Source of the DNA: Clostridium sp. UBA4746
GTDB lineage: Bacteria > Bacillota > Clostridia > Clostridiales > Clostridiaceae
Assembly: GCA_002403785.1 (NCBI GenBank)
Contig: DHIM01000201.1
Coordinates: 1-14,858 of the forward strand
Direction: 5' to 3'
DNA: 14,858 bases
Shown here: positions 1 through 7,648 of the stretch, piece after piece
How positions within the stretch are numbered: the stretch's first letter is position 1
Layout of the letters: every line of letters starts with the position of its first letter
Made by a program: the position numbers and the translations under genes
The notes under the pieces: model-generated
The model's input: only the letters and a program-made list of their open reading frames with translations
Told to the model about the DNA's origin: nothing
Database searches by the model: none

Positions 1-25
1 GACTTATACACATAAAAGAACTTAG

Positions 26-40
26 GTAATATTCTATTAC
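26..40. promoter_or_regulatory. Short palindrome upstream of the metal ATPase gene, possible operator
   Basis: GTAATA-TTC-TATTAC is a perfect 6-bp inverted repeat with a 3-bp centre, lying about 60 bp before the ATPase start in an otherwise AT-only leader. Metal ATPase genes of this type are commonly controlled by ArsR/SmtB-family repressors that bind AT-rich imperfect palindromes. No such repressor gene is in the window, and the site does not clearly match a known consensus, so operator function is a guess. An AT-rich stretch at 50-65 could hold the -10 element, but no confident -35 partner was found. Confidence 0.25.
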
Positions 41-98
41 ATAAAGAAAAATTAATAATATAAAATCAGATAAAAACTTTGAAAGCGGGGGGAGAAAA

Positions 99-2231
99 AT
101 GGATACTATAATAAAAAGAGAATTCATTTTACAAGGTCTAGGTTGTGCTAATTGTGCAAATAAAATTGAAACTCAATGTAAAAAAATAGATGGAGTTATA
201 GATGCGAATATAAATTTTATCAGCAAAAACTTAGTAATTCAATTTCAAAGTGAAGAAAAAGTATTAAAGGTTATAGATGAAGCAAAAAAAATAGTTAAGA
301 GAATAGAACCTGGTGTTAAATTTATATCAAAAGATGTAAAGATCGTTAAGCATGTAGAAAAGGATCATGACCATGTGCACGAGGATGAAGGAATTAATAA
401 AAATAAAATTATACGTTTTTCAGTTGGTTTAATATTTTTTATAATAGCAGTTATATTCAAATTAGATTATTGGTTTGAATTTTCATTATTTCTTATAAGT
501 TATTTATTAATTGGTGGAGAAGTTTTAATAGTTGCAGTGAAAAATATATTAAGAGGAGAAGTTTTTGATGAAAATTTCTTAATGTCATTAGCTACAGTAG
601 GAGCATTTTCTATAGGGCAATTTTCAGAAGGTGTTGGGGTTATGCTTTTTTATCAAGTAGGAGAATTTTTCCAAGATATAGCTGTAAATAAATCGACAAA
701 GTCTATATCTGCACTTATGGATATAAGGCCAGACTATGCAAATAAAAAATGGAAAGATAAGATTGTTAAAGTAGATCCAGAGGAAGTACACATTGGAGAT
801 ATTATAATAGTAAAACCAGGAGAAAAAGTGCCTTTAGATGGTATTATTATAGAAGGCAAATCTTTAATAGATTCATCTGCTTTAACTGGTGAATCAGTTC
901 CAAGAGAAGTTGAGAGTGGTAATGAAATTTTAGCGGGATGTATAAATAAAAACGGATTATTAACTATAGAGGTAAATAAGGAGTTTGGAGAATCAACTCT
1001 AGCAAAGATATTAGATTTAGTTAAAAATGCTAGCAGCAAAAAAGCACCAACTGAAAACTTTATATCTAAATTTGCAAGGTATTACACGCCAGTTGTGGTT
1101 ATAAGTGCAACAGCACTTGCGATATTTCCACCCATTTTAATACCTGGTGCTACTTTCACGCAGTGGATATATAGAGCATTAGTATTTCTAGTAGTGTCTT
1201 GTCCTTGTGCTTTAGTTATATCTATCCCACTTGGGTTCTTTGGAGGAATAGGTGGTGCATCTAAAAGTGGAATTTTAGTTAAAGGTGGAAACTACCTAGA
1301 GGCATTAAATAGCGTTGAGATGGTAGTATTTGATAAGACAGGAACACTTACTAAAGGTGTGTTTAAGGTTACAGAAATTAATATAGAAGGAGAAATAAGC
1401 AAAGAGGAATTATTAGAGTATGCTGCGTGTGTTGAAAGCTATTCTAATCATCCTATTGCAACATCTATATTAAAAGCTTATGGCAAGGATATTCGTAAAG
1501 AAGATATTGAAGATGTATCTGAAATAGCGGGGAAAGGCATTAGTGCTAAAGTAAAAGGAAAATATGTGCTAGCTGGTAACTTAAAATTGATGGATAGCGA
1601 GAGAATTTCCTATAATAAATCTGTGAATGCAGGCACAATAATATATGTAGCTATAGACAAGAAATATGCAGGTAGTATTATAATTTCTGATGAGATAAAA
1701 GAAGATTCTATTCGAGCTATAGGTAGTTTGAAATCTATGGGAGTTAAGAAAATAGTAATGCTCACTGGTGATAATAAAGATATAGCAATGAACATTGGAA
1801 AAGTTCTTGGTGTAGATGAGGTTTATTCAGAACTTCTACCACATGAGAAGGTTGAGAAGTTAGAAGCTTTACAAAAGGAAAAATCACCTAAAGGGAAGAT
1901 AATATTTGTAGGGGATGGCATTAATGATGCACCCGTGCTTGCAAGAGCAGATATTGGCATTGCAATGGGTGGGGTAGGATCAGACGCTGCAATAGAAGCT
2001 GCAGATATAGTAATAATGACTGATGAACCATCGAAAATTGCTGAAGCTATAAGGATTGCAAGAAAAACAAAGAGGATAGTTATGCAAAATATTATATTTG
2101 CTTTAGGTGTAAAAGTGGCTATTTTGATATTGGCTGTTTTCGGAATTACAACTATGTGGGAAGCCGTTTTTGGTGATGTTGGAGTTGCTCTAATTGCAGT
2201 GTTAAATTCTATGAGAGCAATGAAGGTTTAA
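99..2231 (+). CDS. cadA: Heavy-metal-exporting P1B-type ATPase (Zn/Cd/Pb, CadA/ZntA type)
   Basis: Integral membrane pump that uses ATP to export divalent soft metals, most likely Zn(II), Cd(II) or Pb(II). The 710-residue protein begins with one heavy-metal-associated domain carrying GLGCANC (residues 13-19), then a short His-rich linker (H85, H90, H92, H94). The actuator loop has TGES at 263-266. The metal-binding membrane helix has Cys-Pro-Cys at 368-370. The phosphorylation motif DKTGTLT begins at D412, the P1B His-Pro pair is H451-P452, and the hinge GDGINDAP is at 605-612. K672 and D693 in the last helices match the Lys and Asp that mark the ZntA/CadA subgroup rather than copper pumps. 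Length is typical for CadA. The start is supported by a very G-rich ribosome binding site, GGGGGGAG, five bases before ATG. No ArsR/CadC-type repressor gene flanks it here; it could lie before base 1. Very sure of the family, fairly sure of the metal class. Confidence 0.93.
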   Translation: MDTIIKREFILQGLGCANCANKIETQCKKIDGVIDANINFISKNLVIQFQSEEKVLKVIDEAKKIVKRIEPGVKFISKDVKIVKHVEKDHDHVHEDEGINKNKIIRFSVGLIFFIIAVIFKLDYWFEFSLFLISYLLIGGEVLIVAVKNILRGEVFDENFLMSLATVGAFSIGQFSEGVGVMLFYQVGEFFQDIAVNKSTKSISALMDIRPDYANKKWKDKIVKVDPEEVHIGDIIIVKPGEKVPLDGIIIEGKSLIDSSALTGESVPREVESGNEILAGCINKNGLLTIEVNKEFGESTLAKILDLVKNASSKKAPTENFISKFARYYTPVVVISATALAIFPPILIPGATFTQWIYRALVFLVVSCPCALVISIPLGFFGGIGGASKSGILVKGGNYLEALNSVEMVVFDKTGTLTKGVFKVTEINIEGEISKEELLEYAACVESYSNHPIATSILKAYGKDIRKEDIEDVSEIAGKGISAKVKGKYVLAGNLKLMDSERISYNKSVNAGTIIYVAIDKKYAGSIIISDEIKEDSIRAIGSLKSMGVKKIVMLTGDNKDIAMNIGKVLGVDEVYSELLPHEKVEKLEALQKEKSPKGKIIFVGDGINDAPVLARADIGIAMGGVGSDAAIEAADIVIMTDEPSKIAEAIRIARKTKRIVMQNIIFALGVKVAILILAVFGITTMWEAVFGDVGVALIAVLNSMRAMKV

Positions 2232-2244
2232 GTTTAAAAATAGT

Positions 2245-2286
2245 AAAAAGGTTAACAAGAACAGAAAGTTCTTGTTAACCTTTTTT
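2245..2286. terminator. Bidirectional rho-independent terminator between cadA and murQ
   Basis: An 18-bp perfect inverted repeat (AAAAAGGTTAACAAGAAC and its complement) with the 5-base loop AGAAA. T runs flank it on both strands because the outer stem is A/T. It sits 14 bp after the cadA stop and 8 bp after the murQ stop, so it ends transcription for both convergent genes. Confidence 0.93.
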
Positions 2287-2293
2287 ATAGATT

Positions 2294-3208
2294 TTATTTT
2301 TTAAATGTAGATTCTATTGCTTTTTTTACATAACCTTTATTTTCTGTAAGTAATTTATTAGCATCTTCTTTGTTTAAGTCTGATTTTATCATAAGTATAG
2401 AAAGTTTAACATCAAAATTTGTTTGGGTTAATATATCTGTAGCATGAGCTTCATCAATATTTGTTGCAAGCATTAGTATTCTCTTTGCTCTAGCAATAAG
2501 TTTTTCATTTGATGATTTAACATCTACCATAAGATTGCTGTATACTTTTCCAAGTTTAATCATGCTTCCGGTAGTAAGCATATTTAACACCAATTTTTGA
2601 GCTGTTCCAGCCTTCATTCTTGTGGAACCCGTAATAACCTCAGGACCGACTACTACAGAAATTGGAACATCCGCAAATATTGCCATTTCACTCTCAGGAT
2701 TCATCGTTACACAAATAACTGATGCACCCACTACCTTTGCATATTTCATACCACCTATTACATAAGGAGTTCTGCCAGATGCTGCTATACCGCAAACCAC
2801 ATCATTTCTATTTAAGTTTTTCTCCATTAGGTCTTTTTTGCAAAGCTCTATGTCATCTTCAGCACCTTCAACAGCCTTGAACATAGCATTATATCCACCT
2901 GCAATAATTCCTTGCACAATGTCATCAGAAATCCCATAGGTAGGGGGGCATTCACAAGCATCAAGTACACCTAGCCTTCCGCTAGTTCCAGCACCTATAT
3001 ATATAAGTCTACCTCCTCTTGATAGTCTCTCTGCTATTATATCAACTGACTCAGCTATGCTTCCTTTAGCTTCTTCCACTGCAAGAGCAACAAGTTTATC
3101 TTCTTCGTTAATTAATTCAATTATTCTAAGAGTGCTTACATTATCTATATCCATTGTGTTTTTATTTCTACCTTCAGTAATAAGTTTTGATAAGTTTTTA
3201 ATTTCCAT
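2294..3208 (-). CDS. murQ: N-acetylmuramic acid 6-phosphate etherase
   Basis: Cytoplasmic enzyme that cleaves the D-lactyl ether of MurNAc-6-phosphate to give GlcNAc-6-phosphate and D-lactate, the entry step of peptidoglycan amino-sugar recycling. The 304-residue protein is full length for the family. It has the N-terminal motif around NTMDID (17-22), the SIS-domain signature GAGTSGRLG (72-80) followed by ECPPTYG (86-92), the AVEGAEDD motif (112-119), and the C-terminal helical tail ending in GYVKKAI. By alignment from memory E86 and E117 correspond to the two catalytic glutamates of E. coli MurQ (Glu83, Glu114). ATG is preceded by TAGGAGGT (3216-3221 core). Upstream on the same strand is a truncated mupG relic ending 36 bp away, and its product GlcNAc-6-P is the substrate of the nagA product encoded on the other side. 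A second, decayed murQ copy lies at 4898-5107. Confidence 0.95.
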   Translation of the reverse strand: MEIKNLSKLITEGRNKNTMDIDNVSTLRIIELINEEDKLVALAVEEAKGSIAESVDIIAERLSRGGRLIYIGAGTSGRLGVLDACECPPTYGISDDIVQGIIAGGYNAMFKAVEGAEDDIELCKKDLMEKNLNRNDVVCGIAASGRTPYVIGGMKYAKVVGASVICVTMNPESEMAIFADVPISVVVGPEVITGSTRMKAGTAQKLVLNMLTTGSMIKLGKVYSNLMVDVKSSNEKLIARAKRILMLATNIDEAHATDILTQTNFDVKLSILMIKSDLNKEDANKLLTENKGYVKKAIESTFKK

Positions 3209-3231
3209 ATTTATACCTCCTAAGTATATCT

Positions 3232-3249
3232 GATAGTGTTAACACTATC
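3232..3249. promoter_or_regulatory. 18-bp perfect palindrome between mupG relic and murQ
   Basis: GATAGTGTTAACACTATC is perfectly self-complementary, covers the stop codon of the mupG relic (3245-3247) and ends about 10 bp before the murQ ribosome binding site. As RNA it would fold into a 7-bp stem with a TTAA loop; there is no T run after it on either strand, so it is not a standard terminator. It could be a repressor operator (for example for a MurR-like regulator) or an intercistronic RNA-processing or stabilising hairpin. Function is inferred only. Confidence 0.4.
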
Positions 3250-3976
3250 TTTGTATAAGTTTAAACTTTGTTTCATCATCTATATATTTTAATAGTATTA
3301 AATCATCCTCGCAAATATTTCCCACAACATTTACTCTATTATCTTTGGGAAGAGTTTTTTTACAAATTTGAAGTTCACCACTGTATCTTAAATAATCTTT
3401 ATTATCAATTGTAATACTTCCAATTGTTCTTGATATATTATCATGGGGATAAATAAGACCTGTGTTATTTAAGTCAACCCTTGAATTTGTAGACCTTATG
3501 ACATCCTCTGCGGAGTCAGGCCTGTTTTCATGTATATTGTCAAAGATTATTTTCTTTTCAATGGGGCTACAATCATTTAAATTTACTCTAAATTCCAGTA
3601 CCTTACCATTTATGTCCCCAACTCGTTTAATTTCATCATCACTTGGTATGCTGTCTCCAAATATAATATTCTCCATGCCAAGCGCAAATAATTCTTTAGC
3701 AGAAACATAGGGGTCAAAGAATCTATGTTTTTCAAGCGTCGGCAAGCCTTCAAAAATAGGTGCCCTTTTATTAACTAAGGAAGGAATAAACGCTGAGATT
3801 TTTATATTCCTTTTTTTTAGCATTTCATTTTTCTTATTAAATGTTTCTATAGATATTCCTGTATTAAGCCTTGGGTAGTAATTATGACAAGATTGAAGCA
3901 TTTCATAATTTGGATTGCATTTTTCAAGGTCATTAAAAAAGCTTTCAGTTACTATTAGAAAATTGATACTAAATTT
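3245..3976 (-). pseudogene. 5'-truncated MupG-like 6-phospho-N-acetylmuramidase (DUF871) relic
   Basis: The reading frame is open from 3976, just inside an in-frame TAA at 3977-3979, to the stop at 3245. It encodes about 243 residues, but similarity seems to begin only with IVTESFF about nine residues in. The later part holds the hallmark SCHNYYPR (just after an internal ATG at 3899-3901), then FIPS, RAPIFEGLPTLEKHR and a C-terminal beta domain. This is the DUF871/MupG family, which hydrolyses MurNAc-6-P-GlcNAc and usually sits beside murQ. Complete family members are roughly 350-370 residues, so the N-terminal third, about 110-130 residues of the TIM barrel, is missing. The internal ATG at 3901 has no ribosome binding site, and no other credible start is visible. 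The missing part was not found in the other frames up to the divergent regulator. The C-terminal frame is intact, so the truncation may be recent. Most likely non-functional. Confidence 0.75.
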
Positions 3977-3997
3977 TTATTTTTTAATTTAAATAAG

Positions 3998-4026
3998 TTG
4001 TAAAAAAGACAGATTTGATATATTAT
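3998..4026 (+). promoter_or_regulatory. Putative sigma-A promoter of the GntR regulator gene
   Basis: TTGTAA (3998-4003), a 17-bp spacer, then TATTAT (4021-4026). The predicted start near 4033 falls inside the operator-like palindrome at 4024-4040, as expected for a self-repressing gene. On the opposite strand TTGTTA followed by TAATAT across the same region could form a divergent promoter reading toward the mupG relic and murQ. Confidence 0.5.
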
Positions 4027-4040
4027 TGGTATATACAATA
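4024..4040. promoter_or_regulatory. Putative NagR-type (GntR/HutC) operator
   Basis: TATTGGTATATACAATA is an inverted repeat, TATTG-N7-CAATA. Its core TGGT-ATAT-ACAA differs by one base from the TGGT-N4-ACCA pattern that I recall for NagR/DasR operators of the GntR HutC subfamily. It overlaps the -10 and predicted start of the divergently placed GntR gene, so the regulator probably represses itself and possibly the opposite murQ direction. No matching site was found directly before nagA, which may be transcribed from this promoter. Confidence 0.5.
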
Positions 4041-4110
4041 TAACAACATAATAACATATAAACTATGTACGTGTATATAAAAATTTATTGTTAATTGAGG
4101 AGGAAAAATT

Positions 4111-4842
4111 TTGAAAATAGTATCAAAGGATAATCCCATTCCACTTCATTATCAGATAAAGGAAATACTACAGGAAATGATAGAAAATGAAGTTTTAAAG
4201 CCAGGCCAATCAATTCCAACAGAAAGAGAGCTTTGTGAAATCCAAGGGGTAAGTAGGATGACGGTAAATAAGGCTATTATGTCTCTAGTAAATGAGGGGC
4301 TAATTTATAGAGAACAAGGAAAAGGAACTTTCGTGTCTATTCCAAAGGTTAATCGTGAAATATCAAAACTTAAAGGTTTTACTGAGCAGATGGAGGAAAA
4401 CGGAGTAATTTCAAAAACAAAAATATTATCTTTTAAGGTAATAGATGCAACAAGGCAATGTAAACTTGAACTTAAGATGCCAGAAGATGAAAATAAGATA
4501 ATTGAAATTAAAAGACTGAGATTTAGTGAAGAACAACCAGTAGCAATTGAAATAGCGTGGCTTCCATATTGTTTGTACAATGGAATGACTAGAGAGATGA
4601 TTGAAGATAAACCACTGTATGGAATATTTCGTGAAAAATATAGATATCATCCATATAGAGCAAAACAAACAATTGAACCTACAATGCTTAATAAATATGA
4701 AAGTAAACTTTTAAATCAAGAAAATGGCGCTTTGGCATTAATATTTAGGCGAACCACCTATTTAGAAAATGAGACACCAATTGAATATACAAAGGCTATA
4801 TACAGAAGTGATAAGTATAAATATCAAATAACCTTAAAATAA
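4111..4842 (+). CDS. GntR-family (HutC/UTRA) transcriptional regulator, NagR-like
   Basis: DNA-binding repressor whose ligand is probably a phosphorylated amino sugar such as GlcNAc-6-P or GlcN-6-P. The 243-residue protein has an N-terminal winged helix-turn-helix (about 9-76, with PLHYQIKEIL, PTERELCE and GVSRMTVNKAI, ending REQGKGTFV) and a C-terminal UTRA ligand domain (about 90-235, starting SKLKGFTEQM and including RRTTYLEN, PIEYTKAIYR). This matches B. subtilis NagR (YvoA) in length and plan. The start is TTG, fixed by GAGGAGG at 4097-4103 seven bases upstream; there is no earlier in-frame start with a site. It stands divergent to the mupG relic and murQ and co-directional with nagA and nagB, so amino-sugar control is the natural role. 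The gene symbol is left empty because ligand specificity cannot be seen from sequence. Confidence 0.88.
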   Translation: MKIVSKDNPIPLHYQIKEILQEMIENEVLKPGQSIPTERELCEIQGVSRMTVNKAIMSLVNEGLIYREQGKGTFVSIPKVNREISKLKGFTEQMEENGVISKTKILSFKVIDATRQCKLELKMPEDENKIIEIKRLRFSEEQPVAIEIAWLPYCLYNGMTREMIEDKPLYGIFREKYRYHPYRAKQTIEPTMLNKYESKLLNQENGALALIFRRTTYLENETPIEYTKAIYRSDKYKYQITLK

Positions 4843-4897
4843 GTGATTACTGCTTATAACTATTATATTCTCTAGTGACATACAAAGGAGATTTTTT

Positions 4898-5107
4898 ATG
4901 ATAAAAACAAAGAAGTTGAAAAAAATTTAGATACTATGAGCACATTTGGATTATTAAGAATATTAATGATGAGGATAAAAAAATAGCTGAAGGATTTGAA
5001 AAAGGGCGAAGGCTTTTTTATATTAAAAAAATGTGACCGCAGAAAAAGCAAAAGGAGCCTTAGTCAAAATGAAGGGAAATGTAGCTAAGGCTTTGTCGAT
5101 ATTATAA
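4898..5107 (+). pseudogene. Decayed second murQ copy (internal deletion and frameshifts)
   Basis: Between the regulator and nagA, the three forward frames spell pieces of a MurQ protein in order. A good ribosome binding site AAAGGAG (4884-4890) precedes ATG at 4898, whose own frame stops after 10 codons. From 4900 a shifted frame reads EKNLDTMSTFGLLR. From 4959 a third frame reads INDEDKKIA followed closely by EKGRRLFYI. From 5033 to the stop at 5105 a further frame reads KMKGNVAKALSIL. These align with NTMDIDNVSTLRII, INEEDKLVA, RGGRLIYI and ENKGYVKKAIES of the intact MurQ at 2294-3208. The whole SIS core, about 200 residues, is deleted. Divergence from the intact copy suggests an older paralogue or a transferred copy, not a recent duplication. 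The alignment was done by eye. Confidence 0.65.
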
Positions 5108-5139
5108 TAATTAAGCACACTAAAATATTTAATGGGGTG

Positions 5140-6309
5140 ATGAATATTAAAGCTATAATTAATGGAAAACTTATTATGAGAGATAGAATAATTCATGAGC
5201 ACATAATAATTTTTGATACAAAAATTATGGGCATTATAGATAACGATAACTTTATTCAGTATAAAAAAGAGTGTAAAGAGGAGATACAAGTAATAGATTC
5301 TAAGGGTAATTATGTATCACCTGGTTTTATTGATATTCATATTCATGGTTCTGGAGGTTATGATACTATGGATGCAACTCCTGAAGCATTAAGGGTTATA
5401 AGTACTACGATAGCGGCTAACGGAGTAACAGCTTATCTACCTACTACAATGACTATGAATATTAATAATATATATAAAGCTTTAGATGCAGTAAGGGAAG
5501 CAATGAGTATAGAAATCAAAGGTGCAAAAATTCTTGGGGTGCATATGGAGGGACCTTTCATAAATGAAAAATATAAAGGGGCCCAAAAATCAGATAACAT
5601 TATAAAGCCAAATTATGATATTATAAAGGATCATTTAGATATTATTAAAATGATAACCCTTGCGCCAGAAAAAGATGAGAATCATAGTTTTATAAAAAAA
5701 GTAAAAAATAATTCTGAAATTACATTGTCAGTAGGTCATTCAGAGGCAAGTTACGAGGAGACACTTAAGGCAATTGAGGATGGAATAACCCATGCTACCC
5801 ATGCGTTCAATGCTATGACTCCATTAAATCATAGAAAACCAGGCATTGTGGGTGCAATATTCACAAGTGATATAACTTGTGAGTTAATAGCAGATTTAAT
5901 ACACATTCATCCAGCGATATTTAATATACTCATAAATGCAGTTCATAAAGATAAACTGGTACTTATAACAGATTCTATGAGAGCTGGTTGCATGAAGAGT
6001 GGTATGTATGAACTTGGTGGACAGAAGGTAATAGTTAAGGAAGGAGCCGCAAGACTTCAAGATGGAACCCTGGCTGGAAGTGTTCTAACTTTAAATAAGG
6101 CTGTATTAAACATGCTTCATAATAGTGATTTAGAAATTTATGAGGTAGTTGCAATGGCAACACTTAATCCGGCAAAAGTTATTAATGCAGATAACAAAAA
6201 GGGAAGTATTGAGGTTGGATTCGACTCAGACATAGTTGTTTTCAATGATAATATAGATGTGGTTTTTACAATAGTTGAAGGGAAGATAGTGTACGAAACT
6301 CAAGAGTGA
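5140..6309 (+). CDS. nagA: N-acetylglucosamine-6-phosphate deacetylase
   Basis: Cytoplasmic amidohydrolase that converts GlcNAc-6-P to GlcN-6-P and acetate. It is 389 residues from the ATG chosen here, close to B. subtilis NagA. Visible motifs (numbered from this ATG) are HIHG with H67 and H69, the metal-ligand Glu in HMEGPF (E137), metal His H200 (VGHSEAS) and H221 (THAFNAM), and catalytic Asp D278 (ITDSM), followed by the C-terminal DGTLAGS and ATLNPAK segments. The start is ambiguous: GTG at 5137 and ATG at 5140 are adjacent. The only site, GGGGTGAT (5134-5141), overlaps GTG and is very close to ATG, so ATG is preferred and translation initiation may be weak. nagB follows after 32 bp. Probably cotranscribed from the regulator promoter, as no strong promoter was seen in the relic between them. 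Confidence 0.95.
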   Translation: MNIKAIINGKLIMRDRIIHEHIIIFDTKIMGIIDNDNFIQYKKECKEEIQVIDSKGNYVSPGFIDIHIHGSGGYDTMDATPEALRVISTTIAANGVTAYLPTTMTMNINNIYKALDAVREAMSIEIKGAKILGVHMEGPFINEKYKGAQKSDNIIKPNYDIIKDHLDIIKMITLAPEKDENHSFIKKVKNNSEITLSVGHSEASYEETLKAIEDGITHATHAFNAMTPLNHRKPGIVGAIFTSDITCELIADLIHIHPAIFNILINAVHKDKLVLITDSMRAGCMKSGMYELGGQKVIVKEGAARLQDGTLAGSVLTLNKAVLNMLHNSDLEIYEVVAMATLNPAKVINADNKKGSIEVGFDSDIVVFNDNIDVVFTIVEGKIVYETQE

Positions 6310-6341
6310 AATTTTGAGTATTATTATGAGGTGGTGCAAAT

Positions 6342-7067
6342 ATGAGAATAATAGTGGTAGATAATTACGATGAGATGAGTAAAAAAGCTGCATTAATGAT
6401 TGCAAGTCAAGTTATGTTAAAGCCCAACTGTGTATTAGGTCTAGCTACTGGAGATACTCCACTTGGCATGTATAAGGAATTAATTAAATTGTATAACAAA
6501 AAAGAAGTAGACTTTAATGAGGTTAGAACCTTTAACTTGGACGAATATTATGGAATTAATAAAGAAAATCCTCAAAGTTATTATAATTATATGATTACTA
6601 ATTTATTTAATAGTATAAATGTAGCTGGAGAAAATATTAATATGCCTGATGGCATGGCAAAAGATATAGACGCTAGTTGCAAGGGTTATGAAAATAAAAT
6701 AAAAGTACTTGGTGGCATAGATATGCAAGTGCTAGGTATAGGAGGAAATGGACATATTGGCTTTAATGAACCAAATGTAAATTTTGAGGCTGAAACGCAT
6801 TTAGTTCATCTTGAGGAAGAAACAATAGAAGCTAATTCTAGGTTCTTTAAAACAATAAAGGATGTGCCAGTAAAGGCGATAAGTATGGGAATTAAGACAA
6901 TAATGAATTCTAAAAAGATTATTTTACTTGCCAATGGAATAAATAAAGCTGAGGCTATAGAAAGGGCTGTTAATGGTAAAATAAATCCTAATATACCCGC
7001 ATCGATTCTACAGCTTCATAATGATGTAACGATGATTATAGATAAAGAAGCAGCTAGCAGTTTATAA
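6342..7067 (+). CDS. nagB: Glucosamine-6-phosphate deaminase
   Basis: Converts GlcN-6-P to fructose-6-P and ammonia, sending recycled amino sugar into glycolysis. The 241-residue length is that of the short Firmicute NagB/GamA enzymes. Motifs are LATGDTPLGMYKEL (34-47), FNLDEYYG with the general base D67, GIGGNGHIGFNEP (132-144) with H138 and E143, matching E. coli Asp72, His143 and Glu148 with a constant offset of five. The position of E. coli Asp141 is Asn136 here, as in other Firmicute enzymes I know. ATG is preceded by GAGGTGG (6328-6334) at seven bases. It is the last gene of the nag operon and is followed by a strong hairpin. Confidence 0.96.
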   Translation: MRIIVVDNYDEMSKKAALMIASQVMLKPNCVLGLATGDTPLGMYKELIKLYNKKEVDFNEVRTFNLDEYYGINKENPQSYYNYMITNLFNSINVAGENINMPDGMAKDIDASCKGYENKIKVLGGIDMQVLGIGGNGHIGFNEPNVNFEAETHLVHLEEETIEANSRFFKTIKDVPVKAISMGIKTIMNSKKIILLANGINKAEAIERAVNGKINPNIPASILQLHNDVTMIIDKEAASSL

Positions 7068-7117
7068 AAATAGAACACCTATACTAGATATTTAAGCTAG
7101 TGTAGGTGTTCTATTTT
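7067..7117. terminator. Bidirectional terminator after nagB
   Basis: A long hairpin: AAAATAGAACACCTA (7067-7081) pairs perfectly with 7103-7117, and the stem continues inward with ACTAG/CTAGT plus one G-T pair, leaving a 9-base loop. The A/T outer stem supplies U runs on both strands. It separates nagB from the convergent CBS-domain gene. Confidence 0.9.
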
Positions 7118-7151
7118 AAGATATACATTTATTATCAAATGCTTCAAGATA

Positions 7152-7583
7152 CTATTTATCTAGATTTTTAAATCCATCGTTTTCGTTTAATAAATTATAA
7201 CAATAAGTTATTATATCACTTCTTTTAATTATCCCTATAAAAACACCATTATCATCTACAACGGGGACAAAGTTTTGATTCTTTGCCAGGGATATTAAGC
7301 TTTCTATGTCTGCGCTAATTAATACTGCCTTGTTAGAAAAATGCCTTGGGATATCTTCAATTATAATTTTATTAGTATCATTAAAACTCAAATTAGGAGT
7401 ATTTTTTAATTTCCATAATAAATCTCCTTCAGTTAAAGTACCTACATAAATACCTTTTTCATTTACTAAAGGCACAGATGTATACCTATGATACTCCATT
7501 CGTTCAAGTGCTTGCCTCATAGTAGAATTTGGTTTTTCATAAACAACTTCATTTTTGGGCGTAAGAAAAAAAGCTATGTTCAT
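7152..7583 (-). CDS. Two-CBS-domain protein, hypothetical function
   Basis: A 143-residue soluble protein made almost entirely of a CBS pair (Bateman module). CBS1 covers about residues 6-62 (MRQALERMEYHRYTSVPLV, then GIYVGTLTEGDLLW) and CBS2 about 75-135 (FVPVVDD, GVFIGIIKRSDII). Such modules bind adenosyl ligands such as AMP, ATP or S-adenosylmethionine. With no attached effector domain, the role cannot be told. ATG is preceded by AGGATGG (7591-7597) at seven bases. It lies downstream of the MATE gene on the same strand but has its own extended -10 promoter, so it is probably a separate unit. Confidence 0.85.
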   Translation of the reverse strand: MNIAFFLTPKNEVVYEKPNSTMRQALERMEYHRYTSVPLVNEKGIYVGTLTEGDLLWKLKNTPNLSFNDTNKIIIEDIPRHFSNKAVLISADIESLISLAKNQNFVPVVDDNGVFIGIIKRSDIITYCYNLLNENDGFKNLDK

Positions 7584-7626
7584 AGTTTAACCATCCTTTA
7601 GAGATTTTTATTTTAGTTTGTCAGTT

Positions 7627-7648
7627 ATGGTGCAACACCATTATAGCA
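7627..7648 (-). promoter_or_regulatory. Extended -10 promoter with overlapping palindrome, for the CBS gene
   Basis: On the minus strand TGCTATAAT (7640-7648) is an extended -10 element with a perfect hexamer. No good -35 was seen. ATGGTG-TTG-CACCAT (7627-7641, minus reading) is a perfect 6-bp inverted repeat overlapping the -10 and the expected start point, a good position for an operator or a 5'-end hairpin. Just upstream, AATAGAT and ATCTATT (7654-7660 and 7674-7680) form another short inverted repeat, possibly a weak terminator of the MATE gene. Confidence 0.5.

Noticed and set aside
79..95. Possible CcpA cre site TGAAAGCG... before cadA
   Set aside because: Only the left half matches the consensus; the rest is the G-rich ribosome binding site.
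5056..5092. AGCCTTAG/CTAAGGCT inverted repeat as a terminator before nagA
   Set aside because: It has a 21-base loop and no T run, and it lies within the C-terminal coding remnant of the murQ relic, so it is more likely incidental.
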